DNA of 64,000 bases, from the NCBI RefSeq assembly GCF_000715075.1, contig NC_134080.1, positions 38,048,758 to 38,112,757 of the forward strand. The letters are read 5' to 3'. A program made the position numbers and the translations under genes. The DNA comes from Nicotiana tabacum. Lineage: Eukaryota; Streptophyta; Magnoliopsida; Solanales; Solanaceae. Every line of letters begins with the position of its first letter. Position 1 is the stretch's first letter. Shown here in pieces: positions 33,420 through 44,040 of this stretch. The notes under the pieces are model-generated. The model did no database searches, was not told the DNA's origin, and saw only the letters and a list, made by a program, of their open reading frames with translations.

Positions 33420-33799
33420 ACTTCCTTTTGACCTGGTGAAGTAGGTGTGAGTACTGTTTCTGGTCCTAACAATAGGTAGTTGAACACCTCTCTTTGACCT
33501 CGTGAAGTATGAGTGCGAGGCCAGACTTTCACCAAACCAACCGTCTTTTCAAAAACCCTGGAAATGTGCTCAGTGACAAGCGCACGGTTAATTTGTAGCA
33601 AATAACAGATAGTTAATCTCACGTTGGGCATGATGCACCTATACAGTTAAGTGGATTACTATATGTCTGCTGCGAGAGCATGCGTCATTCCGGTATTTTC
33701 CTCTTATTCCCCCCTTTTTCTTTTTTTTTTATTTTTTTTTTATTTTCATTTATTTTTCTTTTATATATTTTTTTTTGTAGCAAAATAAAATGCGATCGG

Positions 33800-33856
33800 A
33801 TCCGATGAGGATTGCCTACGTATCACGATACTCACGTGAATCAGATCATTACGTAG
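33800..33856 (-). promoter_or_regulatory. Two-hairpin module, copy E1-b (ORF1-gag boundary)
   Basis: The outer stem is CTACGTA (33816-33822) with TACGTAG (33850-33856). The inner stem is TCACG (33823-33827) with CGTGA (33835-33839). The second hairpin is ATCC (33800-33803) with GGAT (33809-33812), loop 5. An A-rich tract on the minus strand (33714-33780) follows. Confidence 0.65.
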
Positions 33857-34030
33857 TTCGAAAACACGAATGAGCGTGAAAGAAGCAAACTCTTTATTAT
33901 TGAAGCAGTCTGTTACAAACTACATTTTGCAAAAGAAAAAGCAAACTTTGAAAATAAACCTAGATTCAAAAATAGACTAAAAATCACCCTGATGAAGGAC
34001 AGGCAGAAGATGCTAAGATACAGATTTGAC

Positions 34031-36088
34031 CTATGAATGCATTATGGTTTTAAAAATTGGTTTCCGCGGGGCGTCGTTCGGCCTCGCCGCGGTCCTAGGC
34101 GTGAGATCCCTCTCAAGTTGATCTAGCTCGTGCATAGTCTGCTTGACATAACCCATTACTGCCGAGAGGACGGTAGCGCTGGACATGTTCTCACATCGTA
34201 GGCATCGTCTGGTGATGGCATGGGCAATGGCCTTGATCCTATCTCTGGTTTGCTTCTTCTCTATGAGCAGGCGTTTTGTCTGATCGCTGCATATCTTGAA
34301 AACTTGAGCATCTTGTACATGCTGATGTTTCAGTCGTCGTACTTCCAACTTCATCCGGGCTATTGAGTCGTACCAGTATCTGCTCTCAATTTGGAAATCC
34401 TTGGCCTGATTAACTGCTTTGCTCTCAAGTGCAGCCATCTCTCTCTTTATTTCAGCAACAGTCTTCTCATGGTCGCTTTCCAATCGATTCAGGTACCTGC
34501 GATGCTTATCCGTTCTTGTATCCCACTGTGCTTTGAGCTCTGCTATGATGTTTTCAGATTTCTCCAAACCATCTCGCCACTCCCTGATTTCCCCTTTTAG
34601 CCCTTTTATCAGCTGCTCGTCCGATCGACGCCTTGGTTGTCTATCTGCATCCAACCTTATCTGTTTGATCTGGGCTCTGAGCATTTCATTTTCTTGGATC
34701 AACCTGTTCCGCTCTCCCAGATCGGTAGCAACCTGCACGTTGTGTTCATATTTCAAGTTTTCCACTTGTTGCTTTAACCTGCTGATTTCGGTGCAATAGC
34801 CTCTTTCTTTTGTTAACCAATCCCACTGCTTTTGTGATGATTCGGTAAGATTCCGGATGTGGGGTCTCTTAGCTGGCCTTTCATGCTCGAGTTCCCTTCT
34901 GTACCATGCAAGGTAACCTGGCGCCGTTTCTCCTTTGGCTTGATCCCGCACGCAAGTATCTGATTTCAAATATTGACCCTCATTCCAGATTTGGCGAATC
35001 TTTGCTTCTGGGAACTGCCCGTTAGGACTTATCTCAATTGCTTGAGTGCTTAGATCTTCCTCATGAGGTACTGTCTGGCATTTTCCGAACTGTCTTAAAA
35101 CTCGGCCGGGTGCGTAAGGTTGAATGCTCTTAAGCCCCATCAACAAGAAATGAGTTTTAGCCGCTGACATATATAAGACCTCATCAACGGGCAACCATCC
35201 CAACTTCCATTGTATTTGGCTGGCAGTAAGAGCTTGAAAGAACGTGGTCCAAGCCAGGACTCCTTCGGGCAAACTGATCTCTTTGGCTCTCGCGTAAGAT
35301 TCTCCTATGCGGGTCTTTTCCGGGGAACCATGGCTCAAAATCTCGGAATGATGGCAAAGGTGCTCGGTCATCCATATCTGCAAAAGCAAGTTACAACCTT
35401 CGAAGAAATTTCCCCCAGCTTTACAAGCTGTGAGAGCTCGAAAGATGTCGGATACCACCATAGGCGCGAGAGTACTGTTGCTTTGCGTGAGTAAAGTGCC
35501 GACGACCCCAGATATCTTCAAGTCAACGTTTCCATCTTTCCTGGGAAATACCAGAAGACCCAGAAACGTTATCATGAACGCCACCCGTCTGTGCTCGTCC
35601 CACTTCTGACGAACTCCTTTGCTGCACAGTTTGTTGATTGGATTATTGAATCCCCCCTCGTGACCGTATCTATCATATATGAAGTCTGGAGTACAGAATC
35701 CGGCTGCTAGATCCGGGTTGTGGACTGTTCTAGGTATTTTCAATGAATCCAGGAACCGATGTACCGTGACGACTCTTGGGGCGACCAAGTATTTTTCCCT
35801 CAACGGAAGTTCAGTATTCCCGATGTATCCGGCCATTTCTTCCAAAGTTGGGGTGAGCTCAAAATCAGGGAAATGGAAAACATTGTGCGCCGGGTCCCAA
35901 TAGGTAACCAAAGCTCTTATGATATCTCCCCGAGGCTGGATTTCCAACAGACCCACAAGACCTTTCAGATTTTTCTTAACCTCATTTTGCCCTTCAACAC
36001 CTAGATCATTCCACCATAGCCGTAACTTGATAGGGATTTTGGTCATTATTGAAAAATGTTCATTTTGCATCGTGCTCATCCTGCACAT
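34031..36088 (-). CDS. Ogre-1 ORF1, unknown function, globular plus coiled coil
   Basis: The extra ORF upstream of gag that defines Ogre elements. The 685 codons start MCRMSTMQ. Residues 1-420 look globular, with WDPAHNVFHF (64-73), FELTPTLEE, HNPDLAAGF, FPRKDGNVD and GWLPVDE; this resembles a plant domain of unknown function found in many transposon-related proteins. Residues about 432-625 are heptad-rich coiled coil, followed by a CLRCENM segment and a basic tail. No membrane segment or nuclease motif is seen. Ogre-2 carries a clear homologue with the same start and motifs. It is intact here. A role in particle or RNA handling is only a guess. Confidence 0.85.
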   Translation of the reverse strand: MCRMSTMQNEHFSIMTKIPIKLRLWWNDLGVEGQNEVKKNLKGLVGLLEIQPRGDIIRALVTYWDPAHNVFHFPDFELTPTLEEMAGYIGNTELPLREKYLVAPRVVTVHRFLDSLKIPRTVHNPDLAAGFCTPDFIYDRYGHEGGFNNPINKLCSKGVRQKWDEHRRVAFMITFLGLLVFPRKDGNVDLKISGVVGTLLTQSNSTLAPMVVSDIFRALTACKAGGNFFEGCNLLLQIWMTEHLCHHSEILSHGSPEKTRIGESYARAKEISLPEGVLAWTTFFQALTASQIQWKLGWLPVDEVLYMSAAKTHFLLMGLKSIQPYAPGRVLRQFGKCQTVPHEEDLSTQAIEISPNGQFPEAKIRQIWNEGQYLKSDTCVRDQAKGETAPGYLAWYRRELEHERPAKRPHIRNLTESSQKQWDWLTKERGYCTEISRLKQQVENLKYEHNVQVATDLGERNRLIQENEMLRAQIKQIRLDADRQPRRRSDEQLIKGLKGEIREWRDGLEKSENIIAELKAQWDTRTDKHRRYLNRLESDHEKTVAEIKREMAALESKAVNQAKDFQIESRYWYDSIARMKLEVRRLKHQHVQDAQVFKICSDQTKRLLIEKKQTRDRIKAIAHAITRRCLRCENMSSATVLSAVMGYVKQTMHELDQLERDLTPRTAARPNDAPRKPIFKTIMHS

Positions 36089-37419
36089 TTATTAAGGTGA
36101 TTTTAACAAAAATGACTGACTCAAAATATTTTACAGAGGGGACCAAGCTTTGAACACGGCCTTTAAGCACTTCGGGGACGAAGATTTTAAGGCTGTGTGG
36201 GTCTAAAAATGCTAAGCAAAACCCAAAAGTGGCTATTTATGCAAAGTCAGCCTTCCGGCGTCCCCTTTCGGGAACATTCGGCTATTCATGTCAAAACAGC
36301 ATCACCTGACTTATTTATGACTCTTTAAAAATTTGAAACATATATTTTTTGATTTTGGCTATTTTAGCAAAATGGGGGTTGAACCCGACGAGGGTTGCCT
36401 ACGTATCTCACATCCGGTGAGAATCAAACCGGCGTAGTTCGGGGATACCGCGAATTAAATAAACCTAAAAATCAGAAATAAGTATTTTTTTTATTATTCT
36501 TGAAGAAAGATAAAGACTAAAGAAAAAATAATTTTTTTTTTTGCAATATTTGGACTATCAGTCTGAATTTATAAAAAGGGTATTACAAGAGAAAATTTTT
36601 TTGAATTATGAGTTTTCCATTTTTTTTTTACTTTTAAAAATAAATACCATTTCTTTTTTTTTATTTTGAAAGCGAAAGAATTTTTTTTTTATTTTATATA
36701 TACCCCCCTTTTTTAATAATTCAAACTAAGAAGACAAATTTTGTTTTTATTCTTTCTTTTTCTTTTTTTTTAGAACAATTCCGGTGAGGTTTTGACAATA
36801 CTTGAACATTGGTTTTATTTTTCCAAAATAAGTAATTATCCTTCCACGTTGCTATTTTCCTCTTTTTTTTTTAGAAACCGGTCAGCATGCGGAACCGAAG
36901 CAAATAAATGCACAAAACAAATAGGATGCAGCAGGGTGGTCTTTTCAATTCAGGTTGCCTGTCCTAGACGGACCCAACCCCTGTGTTGAGCCCCCTAAGT
37001 CAAGTGCATCATGATGCAAATAAACGTTCCTACTAGGGATCCGGCATGAAGTTTCGTTATACTAGGTTTAAACCTTGGTATTTGTTCTAGACTGTGTACC
37101 CGAGCGGACCAACTCGAGTCGAGGAGGGGCTACGTACCGGGGACCCGCGAGATCGTCCGGCTTTGTAACTTGTCCGTCCTCTTTCTTATTTTAGGTATTG
37201 ACATTAACAGAATAGGGAGTCTCGACCAGCGAGCTTCTCCCCGGAGGTAAGAAGAGAAGGGTTTCGGCACAGTTTATATACAGTTCAGATAATATCAAAG
37301 CGGTAAAAGACAGCATTATGCAAAAACATGTAATAAAGATCAGATAATAAAGCCAAATATAACAATTATTCTAAGCTCGAATTCTTGAACCCTGAACCAG
37401 TGGTTCTGGGTCCACTAAT
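36089..37419 (-). other. Ogre-1 leader between PBS and ORF1
   Basis: Non-coding, about 1.3 kb, with A-rich tracts on the minus strand (36480-36880) and one hairpin module. Short blocks match the Ogre-2 leader (50133-51276), for example the CGGTACGTAGCCCC region. Confidence 0.7.
36382..36437 (-). promoter_or_regulatory. Two-hairpin module, copy E1-a (leader-ORF1)
   Basis: The outer stem is CTACG (36399-36403) with CGTAG (36433-36437). The inner stem is TCTCAC (36406-36411) with GTGAGA (36417-36422), loop 5. The second hairpin is AACCC (36382-36386) with GGGTT (36392-36396), loop 5. This is the cleanest copy. Confidence 0.7.
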
Positions 37420-37436
37420 CCCCAGCAGAGTCGCCA
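37420..37436 (-). promoter_or_regulatory. Ogre-1 primer-binding site
   Basis: On the minus strand TGGCGACTCTGCTGGGG lies four bases inside the 5' LTR. It would pair with a tRNA 3' end ...CAGAGTCGCCA; Ogre elements are reported to use tRNA-Arg. Confidence 0.75.
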
Positions 37437-37544
37437 GAGCTGTCACACCTCCTTTTTGCGCGCCCTGCCCCGAAGGGTTAGATGCGCGGGTGGAGTTTTT
37501 CCAATTTAAGTGACAATATTCGAAATGGGATTATTTATTTAATT

Positions 37545-37555
37545 CAGAGTCGCCA
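37545..37555 (-). repeat. PBS-like 11-mer in U5 (5' LTR copy)
   Basis: CAGAGTCGCCA matches the primer-binding core at 37426-37436, 119 bases away. Confidence 0.6.
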
Positions 37556-40500
37556 CCTGGGAAAGGTTTGGTTTTTGGTGTCCCAAGTCACCGGTTTATC
37601 TTGAATCCCAAATCGAGGAAATTTTCGACTTTTCCAAATGAAGTCTGCGAACCAGAAATTCTAAGTAAGGAATTCTGTTGACCCGAGGGAAGGTGTTAGG
37701 CACCCTCGAATCCCGTGGTTCTAGCACGGTCGCTTAAATTGTTATAATGGCTAAATATCTGATTCAAATACATGTTATGACTTACGTGCTTTTATTAAGT
37801 TTAAAAAAACCGCTTTTATTATTATCATTTATTTTTATAGAATTGCAACGTCGTGAAAATGCATCTCGAACCACGTCACAATCAATGCACCCGTGATCGT
37901 CAACACATTTTGATTCCGTTGAGATTTGGATTTGGGTCACATCAATGTGCACCCGAGTTTTAAGAATGTAATTTAATTAAGCCGTGCCTAAAGGGTCTAA
38001 CGCGTTATTATTTTGTAGAAGGCCATGAAATTCACTAAACGGCCTATCCTGAATTCTAAATAATTATTATGGTTATTTATTGAGGGCCCCGCAATCTTGC
38101 ATTTTTATTTGGCGAGGCTCATCTTTATTTTAGAAAAGGTATCCTAAAGTGGCTACATTTCTAATGCATTTGTCTCTAAAAAGAAAGGGTTACGTGCTAA
38201 TTACATGCTTGACCAGCTTCGGATCCTTACTTGATTATCTGATTTTTATGAGGCGTGAATTGTTTAGTGCCTCATTTCATAGATGAGCATGTTGCTAAAT
38301 TGTCAAGGGAAAATTAACATACAAGATTAATAAAGCCGTTAAAAAGCTTATGGTAAATATTCTTCAGATCTAAGTTTGAAACTTGCTTATTTAAACCAAA
38401 TCAGTGGAATTAACTTATCGGAAACTACTACTAATAGAGTTTGAATAGGATCCTGTGAACTATTTACAAAGATTCAATAAAACTAAGCATCATATTTGGC
38501 AGGCTTAAAGCAATCTTTTCTATACATGCGGAATGTCAGTTTAAAATTACCTAATTATCTATGTGTTAAAGAACACTCACGCATTCCTCGTTAGACAACC
38601 CCTTAAACACATGAAATCACAATTTAGGACGAACTAAGCTACGGTTAAGTACAAGGCTATCTAACGTGTTTCTTTATTGAATTACAAACTAAACAAATTA
38701 CACAGATCTTAAACATTTGTAAAACTGTAACTGCAGCAAACGAATGATTAAACTCCTGCATATCTTTGATTTCATGCTTTCATTGTTACATCAGATGCGA
38801 AATCTTAGTATGTACCTGGATGTCGGATACAACAGCAGAAGCAAGGGGTCAGCAGGACAATAGAAGCAACACCAAACAACAGCAGTAACAGCAGGTACAA
38901 AATCCCAATGCAAGATGCAGTTATAGCCAATGGGAAGAGATAACAAAATGAGAGCAACAAGCAGGGGAATAGGCTCAGAACTCAAATGGTCTAACTCCAA
39001 AAGAAAACAAACCAATAAGAACCAAACAGCAGAAACCTGACTGATACTTGAGAGGAAATCAACACTTATTTGAAACAGGTCAAACAAACTGGGAATCGAA
39101 CAATTAGCAGGAAGAAAAGACAGTTTATGCTTTCTGTATAGCCACTCTCTATCTCCTTTCTTTCCAAAACCCAAAATCAATTTTTCAGTTTTGAACTTAT
39201 GCTTGAATTATCAAAAGAAACCTTTTCCAGTTCCCTCTATCTCCTTTCCTAACATCAGGTGGTATTCTTTTCCTCTCCTCTCTGTATGTGTATCTCTCTG
39301 TGTGTGCCCCTATCAGATGTCTTCTTCCCTTATCTCTTAATGTGCCTCTCTTTTTATAAGCCTCAACATCAAACCTTTTACAGCCTGTTAAATTAATCAG
39401 ATACCCCTCCCATGTGCCCATCTCTTTTCAGTTTCCACTCAGCTATTTAAGTATTAATCCCATGACATCCCCTTGGCAGGCTTTAACTTTTCATTTTATT
39501 ATCTAAAAGCAAGTATGGGCAGTAGAATATATCTGACAGCATATACTGTCAGATTGTTTAATACTTAAAAGCTTCTTAATGCAAAAAAACAGGCTGTGCA
39601 CAAAGCACATGAGGTGCACCAATGCACATGCTGTGCACGAGTGCACATGCCTTCCGATTCAGAATTTAAACATAAACAATCCTTTTCACATTGACTGATC
39701 CAAATCAAACAGCTATAAGTAAACAAAACTGGTTCTGAATTGATTTCAACAAATGTTCAACAGAAGCAAATCGATTTACTATGCTCAGACAGTTGAAATT
39801 AATTGACGACACATGTCGACTCGACTATATTAGTATTAACATACACAATCGTAACCAAAAATAAGACATTTAAACAGTATTGATACATGGTTCGCATTAT
39901 ACTGACTAAGCAGAAATACACTCGAGGAGTCAACTAGTCAGTCCAAACTCGAAAATCAGCTACTTGCACAAACAAATACATAATGCCTTATCAGAATAGG
40001 AGGGGGAATTTAGACAAACAAACAGAGGTTCAGGCGAAGTGGTTGAAGCACAGTTGATAGAGGTCAAGGACATAAACAGCAAACGAACAGACCCTTACAA
40101 CAATCAAACAACTAAAAAAAAGAAAGAAAACTCACCTTAAACCGCAAAAAGATCAAAACCTTAACTCGGACTTGGTCAAACTTTTCTTAAGGCTGAACGG
40201 ACTTTAAACGAAGTGTTTCTCAGACGAGAAACACTTGGATTAAAGTCCATTAGACCTTAACCTCTTCGGTTCGAACGGATATGGACCAGTGACGAAGAAC
40301 CCACAAATTCCAAAACTCAGATCTGGGATTCACGCTTCCCTGATCAGATTCGGACCAAACCAAGTATGGTTTGGTCACGAGGGGGGTCTGGGGAGTGTCT
40401 GGTATGAAACTGGGGTTGGTTGGGTTAGATCGAGTTTTGACTCGAATCTTCGAATGAAGATTCGAGGACCTGGGGGGTGATTCGAACCATGGGGTTGGTA

Positions 40501-40674
40501 GATTTGGGTTCAGGATGGCATGGGGGTTCTATGGTGTTCAGGGGAAGGTCACCGGCATCCATGCCGCCGGCTTTCATGGCGGAAGTACGCAGGGGCGGCT
40601 AGGGTTTTAGGGCTGTTTGGGTGAAGACGACGAGGCTGGGGTGTTGGATAGGGGGGGTAGGGTAAGGATCTGGG

Positions 40675-40682
40675 CTTATATA
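40675..40682 (-). promoter_or_regulatory. TATA-like box of the Ogre-1 5' LTR
   Basis: TATATAAG on the minus strand lies at a place homologous to the TATATAT at 46368-46374 in Ogre-2. In both, GATCTAACGG-type motifs lie just upstream and a C-rich leader follows. Confidence 0.5.
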
Positions 40683-41421
40683 GTTAGTGGGTGGGTTGAT
40701 CTCAACCGTTAGATCAATCTAGATCTACGGTTTGGATCTGATGGTCTTAAGTGAAACGGTGTCGTTTCAAGTGTTGAGGGTTTGGGTTTGGTCCGGGTGT
40801 AAACGGGTCGGGTTTGTTGGTGGGTTACGGGGGATTGATCTTGACCGTTGGATCGGCTTGGTTTAAACGGTTGTGATGGGTTGGCATCGAAACGACGTAG
40901 TTTTGGTGTTAAGCTACGTCGTTTCATGGCCTGGGGGTGGGCTGTTTGGACTGGTGGCTTGGGCTGTCCGTTTGGGCTGAGTTTGTTGGGCCAATTTTAA
41001 CAAATTGGCCCAAGTCCGGAAGGGGTCTTTTCTTTTCTTTTTTTTATTTCTTTTCTTATTTATTTTAAAACAAAACTAAGCCAAAAATCAAATTAAAATT
41101 AAATACACACTCAAATACAATTATTTGCACACATACTAAAATATTTCAAAACAGGTAAGGTCAAACCAAATAAAATCACGGACGAAAATGCCTAATCACG
41201 ATTTTCTATTTAACGACCGGATTACGGTTTGAATTATGCAGGACACATATTTTTTTTGAATTTTATTTTAATAAAGTAAATAAATAAAAATGGGCCAAAG
41301 TCATAAATAAATCAACAAAGTGTCGCACAAAAATCCGAAATTGTACAGCAGGGCCAATTATATTTGTTTTTTATTTCTTTTTGGAGTGATTGTCGTGTGA
41401 AACAAAAATCACGTGCTCACA

Positions 41422-41630
41422 GCTAGGACTTCCTATCTAATTTTAATTAGGAAGGATTCAATAAATAAAATTAGTTGATTTTAAAGTCCTAAGAATTAGA
41501 AAAATAATTAAATATTCATAGAAAAATAATTAAATGACTATTTTTTTTAGAGTTAAACTTATTATTAAAGGGTAAAAAAAAAGGTGAACGATATTTCGCT
41601 AAGGGACTTCATATTTTTAATATAGTGCAA
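41422..41630 (-). mobile_element. Helitron-like element B, 5' part
   Basis: On the minus strand it begins near 41630 with CACTATATTAAAAATATGAAG, a degenerate form of the Helitron 5' end seen at 42480, followed by TTAGCGAAATATCGTTC. It is cut by Ogre-1 at 41421 and its presumed 3' part is 17721-18324. Joined length is about 0.8 kb, like element A. Confidence 0.45.
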
Positions 41631-42480
41631 GTTTTAGGATACGCGTTTTGTGTGTATACAGCATATCAATAAATATAAAATTTTAAAAACTATATAAATA
41701 TTTTCAAGCTATGTATACTTAACGTGCAATTGTTAAATGTCATTTCAGAAGTATTTCGAAAATTCGATGTTGAGTTAAAGTATTAATAGTAGATGATAAT
41801 TTAATATTTATTAGCACACTTCATTACCTTGGCAAACACGGAATCTATAATTACATGCCTTTGTAAAATTGTTCATAAAATTGTATATAATTTTAAAGTT
41901 TTAAATATTAAGCAAGAAATTTATAATTTTTAAATATTAAGAATTTTTACCTAAATAAAATAATTAAAAATATTTAATTGCCAATAAACTTTAGCTAATC
42001 TAACTCCTAAATAAAGGAGTTCTTTTTCAAAACAATTATAGATGTATGATGCATAGTTCTTGCATTTCAATTTTCAAAACCATAATAAGAGTCTCGAAAG
42101 AAAAGATGTTTCATTAAACAGCTATTGGAAAAGAACCAAAATTCGGCTTTTTATTTACTATTGGAGACGTAAGTTGTGCATATCACAATGCTAAATTATA
42201 CATTTCATATTTCAAAATTCTAAATATTAGAAAATTTATCATGAAAAAGTATTATGGTTATGAAGAAAATGATTTATACAAGGTAAAGTTATAGTGAAAA
42301 TTAAAGTCATAAATATTAGGAATTCTTACATATTTAAACAAGGAAAAATTTAATAATAAAATATTTTAATATTAGGAAAATAATCTAATTTCTATTTTGT
42401 CCCATACGAATTCTATTTTCAATGGCCAAAGGACAAATGACATTTCGCTAAGGACCTTCGTGCTTTTAATATAGTATAGA
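41631..42480 (-). mobile_element. Helitron-like element A
   Basis: The 5' end on the minus strand is TCTATACTATATTAAAAGCA at 42480, preceded by A. The 3' end near 41640 has an imperfect GC hairpin (ACACACAAAACGCGT) and CCTAAAACT, with the CTAG terminus lost. Its 3' end abuts the 5' end of element B, so the two are head to tail. It is non-coding and about 850 bp. Confidence 0.5.
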
Positions 42481-42482
42481 TA

Positions 42483-43668
42483 ATCTATGAAATTGATGGT
42501 TTTACCAATTTTTGACATTTAAAGTGAGATGAAAATTATACAAGTAAAAGATGATACTCTAATTTTTTAAAAGTTTCTATTGCTTATAGAATAATTTTAA
42601 TATCTTGTCTAATTGTTCCATTAGTTAAAAAAAGTTTGTAAACTAAAATCAATAAAATATAACTTAAGATTAACAATGTCTCATGAGAACTACACGTATT
42701 GACCATATTGTTAAGTGAAAAAAATTAATTACCCAAACATAACTTAACTTTCTTGCATTTTAGGAAGTTATAAGAATAAACATCAAATAAAATATATATA
42801 AAAAAAAAATTATAAAAACAGTTAAGGCCTCTTTTAAGTTTTGGCTTTAGGCCACATTTAGCTGCCACTGCTGTCTTTTACGCTTATTCTGAAAAGCAGT
42901 CATGGATGCATGTCTATTTTGTTCGAAAATTTACACGCTATGCAAATTTAAGAATAATGTTATGTTAGGAAATTACCAGTTATGTCAGCCATAAGTAAGT
43001 TAGTAAAAAAAAATTAGTCAATTTATAAAATATTAGCCAATTAGTTATTTGTAGCCAAAATAAATTAAATTTTTACTTTCTTTTGAGTGGGTGGTATTGG
43101 AATATATTAGATACATCTTAAGGAGTTTAAATCTCAGTTTTGGGATGATTTGGTAGAGTTTTGAGGTGGTTTGAATTGAAAATTTGAAGTAGAAGATGAA
43201 CATATAAAAAGATGATATGTGTATCACACTGTGTATGTATCACATGTATATCCATATATACGTATGTGTGAGATACATGTGTTATAGAACAATTTTTTGA
43301 ATTTGATTTTAGCTACGAATTTTAATATCAAATAAATCCAAATCACATCCAATCTTCCTCAAATTTTGTATATTGACTCATCTATATGTTTTCAGTGAAT
43401 TTCAACCATACCCATTGAAAGAAGTTTCTTTTTTGCTTAGATTTTTGGAAGTTTCTTATATACCTTATTTGTTACCTCATCCAAGAAATTTCCTTTCCGT
43501 CTTGCATCTAATGTTACTTATCACACTTAAAAATATGGAAGGAGATTTTTGCGCGTGATTCGTATTTTGGTAAGTCTATGATTAATGACTAGAGGTTAAT
43601 AAGTTAAGACTTATCATGGATATTTTCGTAAAATTCCCTATAATGTTTGGTTGGTGGTCCTAACTTTT
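42483..43668. other. AT-rich spacer
   Basis: No gene or family was recognised. A TATG/CATA-rich stretch with several GTATCACA blocks lies at 43210-43280. Confidence 0.4.
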
Positions 43669-44040
43669 AAAAATAGCACGGTCTAGCCAGTTTTCGGACT
43701 GGTCATTCAAAAATAACCAGCGTTTATCAAGTCAATGAAAAATAGACACTATTTTGCTGCAACAAATACCGGTCCAACATAATATACTGGAGTTCGGTGC
43801 ACCTGTGTATGAACTTCCGACATATTATGCTGGACTGGTATACTTTGTTGGCTCCAGTATAATATACTAGAGACTGGAACACTGGTGCTCCAAACTCTAG
43901 TATATTATGCTGGAGTATTTTTCCGAATTTTGAACAGTGTTTTCGTTCAAATTCATCTTTACACGAAAAGTGACTAAATTTCGATCTTTTGAAATTGTGG
44001 CTATTTTTTAATGACCACTTGTAAATCTGACTATTTTTTA
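43669..44040. mobile_element. MITE with long imperfect terminal inverted repeats
   Basis: The left end (AAAAATAGCACGGTCTAGCC, then CTGGTCATTCAAAAATAACC) is matched inverted by the right end (GGCTATTTTTTAATGACCAC, then GACTATTTTTTA). The inside carries palindromic blocks of the type CCAGTATAATATACT. No coding sequence. No clear target duplication was found. Confidence 0.5.

Larger units (their letters stand above)
18325..41421 (-). mobile_element. Ogre-1: Ogre/Tat Ty3/gypsy retrotransposon, apparently complete
   Basis: It has two 3981 bp direct LTRs, a PBS next to the right LTR, and on the minus strand ORF1, gag-pro, intron, pol, a 3' UTR with a satellite array, and a polypurine tract beside the left LTR. 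An extra ORF before gag, an intron between protease and RT, dual RNase H, LTRs near 4 kb and a total of about 23 kb are the hallmarks of Ogre in the Tat lineage. All three coding regions are open. The five bases outside each LTR (AGGTG left, GCTAG right) do not match. Confidence 0.9.
37441..41421 (-). repeat. Ogre-1 5' LTR
   Basis: A 3981 bp copy adjoining the primer-binding site, so it is the 5' LTR of this minus-strand element. It carries the active copy of the promoter region (TATATAAG at 40675-40682), a CACGTG G-box near its tip (41410-41415) and the PBS-like 11-mer at 37545-37555. Confidence 0.95.

Noticed and set aside
34391..34799. Forward ORFs of 69 and 126 codons opposite ORF1
   Set aside because: Shadows of the minus-strand ORF1 with no domain of their own.
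36375..36437. tRNA-like gene: GGGTTCAACCCC next to the hairpin module resembles a tRNA T-arm
   Set aside because: No acceptor stem, D-arm or anticodon arm can be drawn and the other copies do not keep the T-loop consensus.
43045..43558. Small ORFs of 60-61 codons in the AT-rich spacer
   Set aside because: No family, low complexity and no supporting gene structure.
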